Assembly: GCA_965216915.1 (NCBI GenBank)
Contig: CBDCGS010000010.1
Span: 434,001 to 498,000 of the forward strand
Source of the DNA: CBDCGS01 sp965216915
GTDB taxonomy: Bacteria > Pseudomonadota > Alphaproteobacteria > UBA828
DNA length: 64,000 bases
Direction: 5' to 3'
Made by a program: the position numbers and the translations under genes. The notes under the pieces were generated by a model that saw only the letters and a program-made list of their open reading frames with translations, ran no database searches and was not told the origin of the DNA. This document shows, piece by piece, positions 46,168-54,616 of the stretch (position 1 is its first letter; each line of letters opens with the position of its first letter).

Positions 46168-46431
46168 ATGAGGCAGTCACGATTTTCTGAGGAACAGATC
46201 ATCGGGATCTTGGCCGAGCAAGAGCGCGGCCTGAAGACGGCGGAGGTCTGCCGCAAGCACGGGATCAGCCCGAACACGTTCTACAAGTGGAAGGCGAAGT
46301 ACGGCGGGCTGGATGTGTCGGACGCGCGCAAGCTGAAGAGCTTGGAGACGGAGAACGCGCGTCTGAAGCGTCTGCTGGCCGATGCGATGCTGGACAACGT
46401 GGTTCTGAAGGACCTCTTGGGAAAGAGCTGA
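46168..46431 (+). CDS. IS3-family transposase orfA
   Basis: 87 residues with the HTH_Tnp_1 pattern (SEEQIIGILAEQERGLKTAE, CRKHGISPNTFYKWKAKYGG) and a leucine-zipper-like C-terminus (KSLETENARLKRLLADAML). It ends DLLGKS; the -1 frame at the ggaaag stretch continues into orfB as GKELTTPRL. Confidence 0.93.
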   Translation: MRQSRFSEEQIIGILAEQERGLKTAEVCRKHGISPNTFYKWKAKYGGLDVSDARKLKSLETENARLKRLLADAMLDNVVLKDLLGKS

Positions 46432-47321
46432 CGACGCCCCGGCTTAGGCGCGCGGCGGCGCTTGTGGCGATGTCCAAGCACGACATCTCGCAGCGCCGCG
46501 CGTGCCGGCTGGTCAGCGTCGATCCGAAGACCGTGCGCCGTGAGCGCCCACCCGACTGCCCGGAGATCCGTCGGCGCATGCGCGAAATCGCGGGCGAACG
46601 GCGACGCTTCGGCTATCGCCGCATCGGGCTTCTGCTCGAACGCGAGGGGATCAGGATGAACCACAAGAAGCTGCGCCGGCTGTACGCCGACGAAGGTCTC
46701 GCTGTGAAACGCCGACGCGGGCGCAAGCGAGCAACGGGAACCAGAGCACCGCTCGAGGTGCCGTTGTGCCCGAACGAGCGCTGGTCGTTGGACTTCCTCT
46801 CCGATGTCTTCGAGCCCGGCCGGCGCTTTCGTATTCTCGCCGTGATCGACGACTGCACCCGCGAGAGCCTCGGCCTCATCGCCGACACCTCGCTCTCCGG
46901 CCGGCGCGTTGCCCGCGAGCTCGATCGCTTAATCAGGCTCTACGGCAAGCCCAAGACGATCGTCACCGACAATGGCTCGGAGCTCACCAGCCGCGCCATC
47001 CTCGAGTGGCAAAACTCGACCGGCGTCGCCTGGCACTACATCGCGCCGGGCAAGCCCACCCAGAACGCGTTCATCGAGGCCTTCAATGGCCGCTTGCGTG
47101 ACGAGCTCTTGAACGAGGAGGTCTTCCAGAGCCTCGCTGACGCTCGGAGGAAGCTCGCCATCTGGCGACACGACTACAACACCATCAGGCCGCACTCGGC
47201 CCTACGAGGAGACACGCCCCAACAAGCGCGCCGAACGCTTGAGCGGTCTGAGGGCTCCGCATACGGCGCGCGTGCAAACTCATCAACAACCAGCTATGCA
47301 AAACCAGGACTCACCCTATGA
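46428..47321 (+). CDS. IS3-family transposase orfB (DDE integrase)
   Basis: About 297 residues, read mainly by -1 frameshift from orfA; ATG 46470 is the first internal start. HTH_21 region GYRRIGLLLEREGIRMNHKK. DDE triad: Asp in WSLDFLSDVFEPG, Asp in TIVTDNGSEL, Glu in NAFIEAFNGRLRDELLNE. It appears complete, so the element could still be mobile. Confidence 0.93.
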   Translation: MTTPRLRRAAALVAMSKHDISQRRACRLVSVDPKTVRRERPPDCPEIRRRMREIAGERRRFGYRRIGLLLEREGIRMNHKKLRRLYADEGLAVKRRRGRKRATGTRAPLEVPLCPNERWSLDFLSDVFEPGRRFRILAVIDDCTRESLGLIADTSLSGRRVARELDRLIRLYGKPKTIVTDNGSELTSRAILEWQNSTGVAWHYIAPGKPTQNAFIEAFNGRLRDELLNEEVFQSLADARRKLAIWRHDYNTIRPHSALRGDTPQQARRTLERSEGSAYGARANSSTTSYAKPGLTL

Positions 47322-47612
47322 GTGAGGGACCCAAGGGGCGCACAGCATGATCTTTACGATCACCAGACTCGGATTGGACGTTGCGTGAATATAGCAGGCG
47401 CTTTTGTTGTCGTGTTTACAAAGAGGGTAGGAGAATTTCTGGTCGTTGCTGAAGCAATGGATGTTGTGAATTACCTGATTCTTGAAGATAGTGATTATAT
47501 ACCCGAAGGTTTTTCAGCAATGTCCGATTCGGAGAAATGGGATTTGGTGGAGTCAGCGGCAAACGCCAAGGCTGCCGAGCAGGTACTGCTGAGCACACAT
47601 AGCGCGCGTTAG

Positions 47613-47857
47613 TCGCGACTTCCAACCGCGCCACCAACGCGCCGTTCACGGTGCACCATGACGGCGGCACGACGCTCACCACCTTCAACCAGAAGATCAA
47701 CGGCGGCATCTGGATGCTGCTCGGCACCTACGACCTGACGCCGGCCTCGAGCCCGAAGGTGGTGCTCACCGACAACGCGAACGGCCGCGTGGCGTTCGAT
47801 GCGGTGCGCACGGTGCGGCACACCACGACCGACACCGAGAGCATCGTCGCGTCATAG
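47613..47857 (+). pseudogene. Orphan cassette 2: golvesin domain 3 fragment
   Basis: Homology begins on the base after the immunity stop (TSNRATNAPFTVHHDGG) and matches cassette 1 and the main gene. It runs to TESIVAS-stop at palindromic unit 3. No start or ribosome site is visible. Confidence 0.8.
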
Positions 47858-47883
47858 CTGACCCGCGCGCATAAGCGCGCGAC
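47846..47883 (+). repeat. Palindromic unit 3 (SIV site)
   Basis: Same sequence as unit 2 with arms gtcgcg/cgcgac and the cgcgcgc-ataa-gcgcgcg core. It adds an in-frame Ala-Ser-stop. Confidence 0.85.
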
Positions 47884-47895
47884 ACCGACACCGGC

Positions 47896-49377
47896 GTGAC
47901 CGAGGTGGGCACCTGGTCGGGCGGCAACTGGACCGGTGGCGGCATCTTCTACGGCACGGTGTTCCGCTTCACCGACGGCGGGCAGGGCGCCAACACGCAC
48001 ACCTGGCCGATGGACGTCGACGGGCGCTACGCCGTCTATGTGCGCTGGAGCGCGGCCAGCAACCGCAACGCGACGGCCGACTACACCGTGCACCATGCGG
48101 ACGGCACCACCACCATCACCCACAACCAGCAGACCGACGGCGGGGTGTGGAAGCCGCTCGGGGTCTACGACCTCGAGAGCGCCGCGACCCACAAGGTGGT
48201 GCTGGCGGACACCGGCGCCGGCTACACGATCGCGGATGCGATCCTCCTGGTGCCGATGGAGATCGAGAGCCTTTTGGTCTCGGCGGACGCGGTGAAGCTG
48301 GTGGCGAACGACGCCGAGGACGTACTCACCGTGCACGCCGACCACCTCGGCGCACCGCAGAAGATGACCGACGACACGCGCACGGTGGTGTGGGATGCCG
48401 CCTTCACCCCCTTCGGCGAAGAAGACTCGATCATCGGCGCCGAGACCAACCACTGGCGCTTCCCCGGCCAATACGCCGACGACGAAAGCGGCCTCAGCTA
48501 CAACTGGCACCGCACCTATGACCCGGCGATCGGACGCTATCTGCAGAGCGACCCGATCGGGCTTAGCGACGGGCTCAATACCTATGCGTATGTCGGCAGC
48601 AACCCCGTTAGCTTCGTCGATCCGACGGGGGAGACCAGGGCTGGCGTATTTGGCGGGGCTGTCGAGGCTGGTGTCGAGACCGCGATGCAGCTCGCATTGA
48701 ACGGCGGCCGCACGGAATGCATAGATTGGGGCCAGGTCGCGCTCGCCGGTGTCGCGGGCGCTGCGTATCAGGGCGTGTTCTACCGCCTCGCGCTCGTGAT
48801 GCAGAAGCTCTCGGCGCGCCTCAAGGCAGCCGTTGCCGCGCGCCAAGCGGCGCTGGCTGCTGCGGCGTCTCGCCATGCTGCTGCTGCGGCGTCGCGTCAA
48901 GCAGCCGCGGCCGGCCGCGCCGCGGCTGCGGCAGCGAGCCGCGCTGCAACGGCCGGAGCAAGTACCGCCAAGGCCGCTGGGAGGGCCGCCAAATCCGCGG
49001 GTGGTCGCAAAGGAGGTTCCCCAGGCACCGCAACCGGCGGAGGGAGCGGAGGTTATCAACCTCTTTATCGTGCAGTGAAAGGCCCAGAACTCGACGATAT
49101 TCTCGACAACAAAGGAGCGTTTAAGAATCCGCTCGGTATCGAAAATAAATATTTCGCGACATCACCAGAAGGAGCAGCTTCGTATGCGAAGCAGAGTCAT
49201 GGTGCATTCGGCGATGGGCCATTCACAATTATTGAAACTCGCATCCCAGCGGGTTCTATCAAGCCGGATATGAAGGTAAGCGTTGACGCGGGCGGAATCT
49301 CAACGGTTACTGTTCCCACCGAATTGTTGCCCACGCTCGCGCCGGGCCGGCCGTTGAACATGTCGCCCATACCGTGA
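47896..49377 (+). CDS. Orphan Rhs cassette 2 with ART-like tip
   Basis: 493 residues: golvesin domain 4, Rhs core, an Ala-rich helical pre-toxin region (about 265-385) and a C-terminal domain of about 100 residues. The tip (PLYRAVKGPELDDILDNKGA, KYFATSPEGAASYAKQ, PFTIIETRIPAG) has the Arg...Ser-Thr-like...Glu layout of ADP-ribosyltransferase-fold toxins. That call is tentative because no catalytic ExE is obvious. The immunity gene follows after 13 nt. Probably silent: GTG without ribosome site after palindromic unit 3. Confidence 0.8.
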   Translation: MTEVGTWSGGNWTGGGIFYGTVFRFTDGGQGANTHTWPMDVDGRYAVYVRWSAASNRNATADYTVHHADGTTTITHNQQTDGGVWKPLGVYDLESAATHKVVLADTGAGYTIADAILLVPMEIESLLVSADAVKLVANDAEDVLTVHADHLGAPQKMTDDTRTVVWDAAFTPFGEEDSIIGAETNHWRFPGQYADDESGLSYNWHRTYDPAIGRYLQSDPIGLSDGLNTYAYVGSNPVSFVDPTGETRAGVFGGAVEAGVETAMQLALNGGRTECIDWGQVALAGVAGAAYQGVFYRLALVMQKLSARLKAAVAARQAALAAAASRHAAAAASRQAAAAGRAAAAAASRAATAGASTAKAAGRAAKSAGGRKGGSPGTATGGGSGGYQPLYRAVKGPELDDILDNKGAFKNPLGIENKYFATSPEGAASYAKQSHGAFGDGPFTIIETRIPAGSIKPDMKVSVDAGGISTVTVPTELLPTLAPGRPLNMSPIP

Positions 49378-49390
49378 TTAGGGAGTACGC

Positions 49391-49702
49391 ATGAAAGGAT
49401 CGAGTGGTGATATTTTCGCAAGAGTACATTTCTTCGCGGATGGTGGGCGCAAGGGACCAACGCCTGAAACTGAGCTAAATTGCTTCTTCAGCATTGATGA
49501 TAAACTCTTTGATTGTCGGCTCTACTTGCACGAGGTTGGCTCCGTCGCTCCCGGTCAATCCGTTGAAATTCCGATAGCTTTCCTCAATCGAGACCTCGTG
49601 CTACCCCGTTTGGACGTAGGCTCGAAATTCCGTTTGCGGGAACTCGGTTACACCGCGGACGGCGAGGTATTGGCTTTGATGCCCGTGCAGAAGCTTTCAT
49701 AG
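49391..49702 (+). CDS. Cassette 2 immunity protein, small beta-barrel
   Basis: 103 residues behind an agggag ribosome site. Beta-rich with VAPGQSVEIPIAFLNRD and LDVGSKFRLRELGYTADGE, resembling the EF-Tu domain-II-like proteins often found as immunity genes. No signal peptide, so it is cytosolic, consistent with a cytosolic ART-type toxin. The next cassette starts on the base after its stop. Confidence 0.7.
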   Translation: MKGSSGDIFARVHFFADGGRKGPTPETELNCFFSIDDKLFDCRLYLHEVGSVAPGQSVEIPIAFLNRDLVLPRLDVGSKFRLRELGYTADGEVLALMPVQKLS

Positions 49703-49850
49703 CCACCAACGCGCCGTTCACGGTGCACCATGACGGCGGCACGACGCTCACCACCTTCAACCAGAAGATCAATGGCGGCATCTGGATGCTGCTCGGCACT
49801 TACGACCTGACGCCGGCGTCGAGCCCGAAGGTGGTGCTCACCGCCTCCTA
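49703..49850 (+). pseudogene. Orphan cassette 3: golvesin domain 3 fragment
   Basis: Starts ATNAPFTVHHDGGTTLTTF and ends KVVLTAS-stop at palindromic unit 4. A further piece (49881-49958) encodes GRVAFDAVRTVRHTTTDTE and ends at unit 5. Layout is identical to cassette 1 but with a shorter left end. Confidence 0.8.
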
Positions 49851-49880
49851 GCTCTGCCGCGCGCATAAGCGCGCGAGGCG
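49842..49880 (+). repeat. Palindromic unit 4 (VVLT site)
   Basis: Same as unit 1: arms cgcctc/gaggcg, core cgcgcgc-ataa-gcgcgcg, in-frame Ala-Ser-stop. Confidence 0.85.
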
Positions 49881-49946
49881 AACGGCCGCGTGGCGTTCGA
49901 TGCGGTGCGCACGGTGCGCCACACCACCACCGACACCGAGACGATC

Positions 49947-49984
49947 GTCGCGTCATAGCTGACCCGCGCGCATAAGCGCGCGAC
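49947..49984 (+). repeat. Palindromic unit 5 (SIV site)
   Basis: Same as units 2 and 3: arms gtcgcg/cgcgac, in-frame Ala-Ser-stop, followed by caccgacaccggcgtgaccg as in cassettes 1, 2 and 6. Confidence 0.85.
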
Positions 49985-49996
49985 ACCGACACCGGC

Positions 49997-51112
49997 GTGA
50001 CCGAGGTGGGCACCTGGTCGGACGGCAACTGGACGGGCGGCGGCATCTTCTACGGCACGGTGTTCCGCTTCACCGACGGCGGGCAGGGCGCGAACACCCA
50101 CACCTGGCCGATGGACGTCGACGGGCGCTACGCCGTCTATGTGCGCTGGAGCGCGGCCAGCAACCGCAACGCGACGGCCGACTACACCGTGCACCACGCC
50201 GGCGGCACGACCACCATCACCCACAACCAGCAGACCGACGGCGGGGTGTGGAAGCCGCTCGGGGTCTACGACCTCGAGAGCGCGGAAACCCACAAGGTGG
50301 TGCTGGCGGACACGGGCGCCGGCTACACGATCGCGGACGCTGTGCTCCTGGTGCCGATGGAGATCGAGAGCCTTTTGGTCTCGGCGGACGCGGTGAAGCT
50401 GGTGGCGAACGACGCGGAGGACGTGCTGACGATCCACGCGGACCACCTCGGCGCGCCGCAGAAGATGACCGACGACACGCGCACGGTGGTGTGGGACGCC
50501 GCCTTCACCCCCTTCGGCGAAGAAGACTCGATCATCGGCGCCGAGACCAACCACTGGCGCTTCCCCGGCCAATACGCCGACGACGAAAGCGGCCTCTCCT
50601 ACAACTGGCACCGCACTTACGATCCCGCCATCGGGCGGTATCTGCAGAGCGACCCGATCGGGCTCGGTGATGGGCTCAACACGTATGCGTATGTCGGCAG
50701 CAACCCGGTCAGCTATGTCGACCCAACGGGAGAGTTTATCCACTATGTCATCATCGGCGCAGGCACTGCTGTGCTGGTCGACATGCTGGATCAATTCCTG
50801 GACAGAAAGCGCTGCAAAGCGGGTCTCGATTTCAGGCGGATGATGTTCGCCGCAGCCACAGGAGCCGTCGGCGGCCCGGTGCTTGGAAAGGTTTGGAAAT
50901 TCGCAAAATTCGGAAGAGAGATTAAACTTAGCGACAACGCTCGAATTGCTCCGTTTGGGAACCGGACAAGCCATCCGCAAGGAAAATGGCCGCACTATCA
51001 CCGAAGAGGGGCTCCTGATAGCTCTGGTCAAACACCGCCAGGGCAGGGAATCAAGAGGCATCGACCTTTCGAAACTAAGGCGACGGACAAGAGTTTTTGG
51101 GATCGATTCTGA
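49997..51112 (+). CDS. Orphan Rhs cassette 3 with His/Arg-rich nuclease-like tip
   Basis: 371 residues: golvesin domain 4, Rhs core, a hydrophobic pre-toxin (FIHYVIIGAGTAVLVDML) and a tip with RIAPFGNRTSHPQGKWPHYH, a Gly/Pro linker and RHRPFETKATDKSFWDRF. I have seen this GNR...PHYHRR...RHRPWE-type ending on other Rhs proteins but cannot name the family. Clustered His, Arg, Asp and Glu suggest a nuclease. The immunity gene overlaps the stop (ATGA-type). Confidence 0.78.
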   Translation: MTEVGTWSDGNWTGGGIFYGTVFRFTDGGQGANTHTWPMDVDGRYAVYVRWSAASNRNATADYTVHHAGGTTTITHNQQTDGGVWKPLGVYDLESAETHKVVLADTGAGYTIADAVLLVPMEIESLLVSADAVKLVANDAEDVLTIHADHLGAPQKMTDDTRTVVWDAAFTPFGEEDSIIGAETNHWRFPGQYADDESGLSYNWHRTYDPAIGRYLQSDPIGLGDGLNTYAYVGSNPVSYVDPTGEFIHYVIIGAGTAVLVDMLDQFLDRKRCKAGLDFRRMMFAAATGAVGGPVLGKVWKFAKFGREIKLSDNARIAPFGNRTSHPQGKWPHYHRRGAPDSSGQTPPGQGIKRHRPFETKATDKSFWDRF

Positions 51113-51459
51113 TGCAAAAATCTCGTGTGAAATATATTATCTGTGAAGGGTGGGATGCATCTTTCTACGAAGAAAAAGACTTAGCGGAAAGATCTATGGA
51201 GGCGATTGACGTAAATAATGGAACCTACGTTGGCTACGATTCTGCAGGACGACTTTTGAAATTTACAACATGTGGTGACAAGGTAAGTATTGGATTGGAA
51301 GAAATCGAGGGAAATCACAAAGAAGAATTAGTAGAATACATTAGATCTTGGTTGAATAAGTTGTCAGGACATCCTAAATGGAAGCATTTGTCGAGTCCAG
51401 ATACTGAAGATCTTAGAGAATTATTGATTATCTGCGAGACATTCATTAGTAAATACTGA
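51112..51459 (+). CDS. Cassette 3 immunity protein candidate
   Basis: 115 residues from ATG 51112, overlapping the toxin stop by one base. AT-rich and acidic, no signal peptide, so cytosolic. Segments include YIICEGWDASFYEEKDLAER and ELVEYIRSWLNKLSGHP. No named family recognised. Position and base composition support an immunity role. Confidence 0.7.
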   Translation: MQKSRVKYIICEGWDASFYEEKDLAERSMEAIDVNNGTYVGYDSAGRLLKFTTCGDKVSIGLEEIEGNHKEELVEYIRSWLNKLSGHPKWKHLSSPDTEDLRELLIICETFISKY

Positions 51460-51535
51460 AATTCAACCTGTGGCGGGCTCTGTGCCTATGACCAGACGCC
51501 GGCGAGCCCCAAGGTGGTGCGACACTGAGGGCATC

Positions 51536-51579
51536 GTCGCCTCGTAGCTTTTCCGCGCACATAAGCACGCGAGGGCGAC
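51536..51579 (+). repeat. Palindromic unit 6 (SIV site, degenerate)
   Basis: Variant core cgcgcac-ataa-gcacgcg, whose inner stem has two mismatches. Outer arms gtcgcc-tcg and cga-gggcgac form a longer imperfect stem. GCC TCG TAG again gives Ala-Ser-stop. The golvesin sequence before it (51470-51535) is badly eroded. Confidence 0.75.
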
Positions 51580-51636
51580 ACGGGCACGGCGGAGGTCGGT
51601 ACCTGGTCGGGCGGCGGGATCTGCTACGGCACCGAG

Positions 51637-52815
51637 GTGCGCTACGTCAACGACCTCGGCGACGGCACCAACACCTACACCTGGCCGCTCGACGTCGATG
51701 GGCGCTATGCCGTCTACGCCCGCTGGACCGCCGCCGATAACCGCAACGCCACGGCCGACTACACGGTGCACCACGCCGGCGGCACGACCACCGTCACCCA
51801 CGACCAGCAGATCGAAGGCGCCGTCTGGAAGCCGCTCGGGGTCTATGACCTCGAGAGCGCGGCCACCCACAAGGTGGTGCTGGCGGACACGGGCTTAGGC
51901 GTGACCATCGCGGATGCGATCCTGCTGGTGCCGATGGAGATCGAGAGCCGCGTGGTCTCTGCGGATGCGGTGAAGCTGGTGGCGAACGACGCGGAGGACG
52001 TGCTGACGATCCACGCCGACCACCTCGGCGCGCCGCAGAAGATGACCGACGACACGCGCACGGTGGTATGGGACGCCGCCTTCACGCCCTTCGGCGAAGA
52101 AGACTCGATCATCGGCGCCGAGACCAACAACTGGCGCTTCCCAGGCCAATACACGGACGACGAGAGCGGCCTCAGCTACAACTGGCACCGCACCTACGAT
52201 CCGGCGATCGGGCGCTATCTGCAGTCAGATCCGATCGGGCTGGGTGATGGGCTCAATACCTATGCGTATGTCGGCAGCAACCCGGTCAGCTTCGTCGATC
52301 CGACGGGGAAGGCCTTCGACACGTTCCTCGATTTTCTGTTCGTTGGTTATGACCTCTATCGGATCTTTGTTGACAATATCATCGGCAACTCTTGCAACCT
52401 TGAGGAGAACACCACCGCCCTCTACGCCGACATAGCCGCGATCGCATTGCCCTTCGTCACCGGCGCTGGCATGGCGACACGTGTTGGTAGGGGCGCCGAA
52501 CGCCTTCCTGACGATGCTTTGGTGTGCCGCGGCGGCCTCTGCACGCCTGGCAGGTTCGAACGAGGCACTGGAGTCAAGGTTGATCCAGATACCGGTATCC
52601 TCAGTGATGTCTCTGTCCAGAGCGCACCCGGGAAATCCGCGGAAGATTTGGCAAAGGGAGTTAAAAACGATAAATACGGCGTTACAACGGTCGGAGATGT
52701 GCGAGCCGCTGGAGGCGATGTAAAACCAACTGGCTCAGGCGATCACGCATCGATGTCTGGAGTAACGGCTGCGCAGGCTGCCGATTTATTCAAACCTGTA
52801 GTGAAGAAAAAATAA
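51637..52815 (+). CDS. Orphan Rhs cassette 4 with unrecognised tip
   Basis: 392 residues; the frame is open from palindromic unit 6. Domain 4 is of the YYGTEVRYVNDLGDGTNTY type shared with the main gene, rather than the FYGTVFRF type of most cassettes. After the Rhs core come a hydrophobic pre-toxin (FVTGAGMATRVGRG) and a tip with VCRGGLCTPGRFERGTGV, GVTTVGDVRAAGGDVKP and SGVTAAQAADLFKP. This tip recurs on other Rhs/CDI-type proteins as far as I recall; its activity is not known to me. Confidence 0.78.
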   Translation: MRYVNDLGDGTNTYTWPLDVDGRYAVYARWTAADNRNATADYTVHHAGGTTTVTHDQQIEGAVWKPLGVYDLESAATHKVVLADTGLGVTIADAILLVPMEIESRVVSADAVKLVANDAEDVLTIHADHLGAPQKMTDDTRTVVWDAAFTPFGEEDSIIGAETNNWRFPGQYTDDESGLSYNWHRTYDPAIGRYLQSDPIGLGDGLNTYAYVGSNPVSFVDPTGKAFDTFLDFLFVGYDLYRIFVDNIIGNSCNLEENTTALYADIAAIALPFVTGAGMATRVGRGAERLPDDALVCRGGLCTPGRFERGTGVKVDPDTGILSDVSVQSAPGKSAEDLAKGVKNDKYGVTTVGDVRAAGGDVKPTGSGDHASMSGVTAAQAADLFKPVVKKK

Positions 52816-52874
52816 GTCAATGTGAGACTAAAGACTCATGTTGTTTACCAATGTCAAGACACGTGTAGGGACTC

Positions 52875-53138
52875 ATGAGTGAGACTCAGATAACAGAGGA
52901 TGACCTTAGGTCAATCGAGACGCGATGTAAGCGGGCAACAGCCGGACCATGGGTATCATTCGTCGAAGGGCGGGATCATACAAGTGGTTCGAACTTTATC
53001 CGAACGACGGGCGACGATATCGAACTGGACGGCGCGTCGGTAGCCGACCAGGATTTTATTGCTCACGCACGCCAAGATATACCGCGCCTTCTCGGAGAGA
53101 TTCGGCGGTTGCGCGCTATCACCGGTAGCGTCACATAA
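52875..53138 (+). CDS. Cassette 4 immunity protein candidate
   Basis: 87 residues behind an aggga site. ETRCKRATAGPWVSFVEGRD and ELDGASVADQDFIAHARQDI are typical of a small family that often sits beside Rhs tips. No signal peptide; cytosolic. Confidence 0.7.
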   Translation: MSETQITEDDLRSIETRCKRATAGPWVSFVEGRDHTSGSNFIRTTGDDIELDGASVADQDFIAHARQDIPRLLGEIRRLRAITGSVT

Positions 53139-53320
53139 ACCGGACGCGAGCCAAGGCAGGACGTCGCAGCTTCGTGCGATCCTTGCACAACCCGCTTGAG
53201 GTCGAACTCGAAGAGGCTGACTTCAATTACTTAGATCGTGGTTGATCCGGTTTCTTGTAAGACTGACTTCAGTCGGCCGCGGTAGCGAGCGGCTCTGCTT
53301 ACTTTCTAGAGAGGTCAGTT

Positions 53321-53362
53321 GTCGCGCCATTTCTTTCCGCGCGCATAAGCGCGCGAGGGCGA
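53321..53362 (+). repeat. Palindromic unit 7 (start of cassette 5)
   Basis: Core cgcgcgc-ataa-gcgcgcg with right arm gagggcga as in unit 6, but its left side has lost the Ala-Ser-stop and there is no golvesin sequence before it. Rhs homology of cassette 5 begins directly at this unit. Confidence 0.8.
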
Positions 53363-53432
53363 AACGGGCACGGCGGAGGTCGGCACCTGGTCGGATGGCA
53401 ACTGGACGGGCGGCGGCATCTTCTACGGCACG

Positions 53433-54605
53433 GTGTTCCGCTTCACCGACGGCGGGCAGGGCGCGAACACCCACACCTGGCCGATGGACGTCGACGGGCG
53501 CTACGCCGTCTATGTGCGCTGGAGCGCGGCCAGCAACCGCAACGCGACGGCCGACTACACCGTGCACCATGCGGACGGCACCACCACCATCACCCACAAC
53601 CAGCAGACCGACGGCGGGGTGTGGAAGCCGCTCGGGGTCTACGACCTCGAGAGCGCGGAGACCCACAAGGTGGTGCTGGCGGACACGGGCGCCGGCTACA
53701 CGATCGCGGACGCTGTGCTCCTGGTGCCGATGGAGATCGAGAGCCTTTTGGTCTCGGCGGACGCGGTGAAGCTGGTGGCGAACGACGCGGAGGACGTGCT
53801 GACGATCCACGCGGACCACCTCGGCGCACCGCAGAAGATGACCGACGACACGCGCACGGTGGTGTGGGACGCGGCGTTCACGCCCTTCGGCGAAGAAGAC
53901 TCGATCATCGGCGCCGAGACCAACCACTGGCGCTTCCCCGGCCAATACACCGACGACGAAAGCGGCCTCAGCTACAACTGGCACCGCACCTACGACCCGG
54001 CGATCGGGCGCTATTTGCAGTCAGATCCGATCGGGCTGAAGGGCGGGTTGAATACCTATGCGTATGCGTTAAATAATCCGGTGTCGTGGATTGATCCTCT
54101 GGGCCTGGCCGTGACACGAGTCTGCAGGCCGATCAAGGGGTGGGTTGGCCTCATTTTCAATCACTGTGCTCTGATAGTTCATAGAACCGTAGTTGATGAG
54201 AATGGTTGCAAAAAAGAGGAAGTCACTTACCAGTTCTCTCTGGCAAAAAGAAAAAATAAGTTTGTCGAGCAACACAAGTTAGAGAATAATGACACAGCCA
54301 AGCGAGATCGCGAAGCATTCGATAACCCCGGACCTTCCGACGTACATTATCCCGTTGTCCCGCCCCCGGGCATGAGCGAGGGCGACTACGATGCTGTGGT
54401 AATTGAGAAAGCGCTCAAGTATGACCTAGAACAGACATACGGTCGTCCTTATGCGCTTACCGGCCCGAATTCGAACACAGCGGACTATGATGTGGTGGAG
54501 AGCACGGGCGGTAGCGTACCTTTCGACCCCAATGCCATTGGGCAGGACTACGAGCCGGGAGAACCAACTTACTTCGACTGCCTCGTTTTTGAGGGACTGT
54601 GCTAA
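53433..54605 (+). CDS. Orphan Rhs cassette 5 with possible permuted NlpC/P60-like tip
   Basis: 390 residues; homology and open frame extend back to palindromic unit 7. After the core (GGLNTYAYALNNPVSWIDPLG) the tip has an early His (FNHCALIVHRTVV) and a later GPNSNTADYDVVESTGG. A His followed by an NSNT segment is seen in permuted papain/NlpC-P60-like domains, but the catalytic Cys is not clear, so this is weak. The immunity partner is a lipoprotein, which favours a periplasmic target. Confidence 0.75.
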   Translation: MFRFTDGGQGANTHTWPMDVDGRYAVYVRWSAASNRNATADYTVHHADGTTTITHNQQTDGGVWKPLGVYDLESAETHKVVLADTGAGYTIADAVLLVPMEIESLLVSADAVKLVANDAEDVLTIHADHLGAPQKMTDDTRTVVWDAAFTPFGEEDSIIGAETNHWRFPGQYTDDESGLSYNWHRTYDPAIGRYLQSDPIGLKGGLNTYAYALNNPVSWIDPLGLAVTRVCRPIKGWVGLIFNHCALIVHRTVVDENGCKKEEVTYQFSLAKRKNKFVEQHKLENNDTAKRDREAFDNPGPSDVHYPVVPPPGMSEGDYDAVVIEKALKYDLEQTYGRPYALTGPNSNTADYDVVESTGGSVPFDPNAIGQDYEPGEPTYFDCLVFEGLC

Positions 54606-54616
54606 GGATTTTTTGA

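Larger units (their letters stand above)
46106..47347 (+). mobile_element. IS3-family (IS407-like) insertion sequence
   Basis: 1242 bp. Imperfect terminal repeats start tgctgtg-gcccc and share tccctca inside, on both ends. A 4-bp duplication TGAT flanks it (46102-46105, 47348-47351), as usual for the IS407 group. It carries orfA and orfB with the -1 overlap typical of IS3 elements. It sits in the cassette-1 immunity gene. Confidence 0.93.
45602..47612 (+). pseudogene. Secreted immunity gene of cassette 1, split by an IS3-type element
   Basis: Left part 45602-46105 overlaps the toxin stop. GTG 45614 or ATG 45668 gives a signal peptide (VSCIVFIVIAGQPAGAQ), so the product is periplasmic, fitting a lipase toxin. 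Right part 47352-47612 continues in frame once the element and one TGAT copy are removed: YTFD joins LYDHQTRIGRCVNIAGAF. The restored gene codes for about 230 residues. As it stands, full-length immunity to the cassette-1 toxin cannot be made. Confidence 0.85.
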
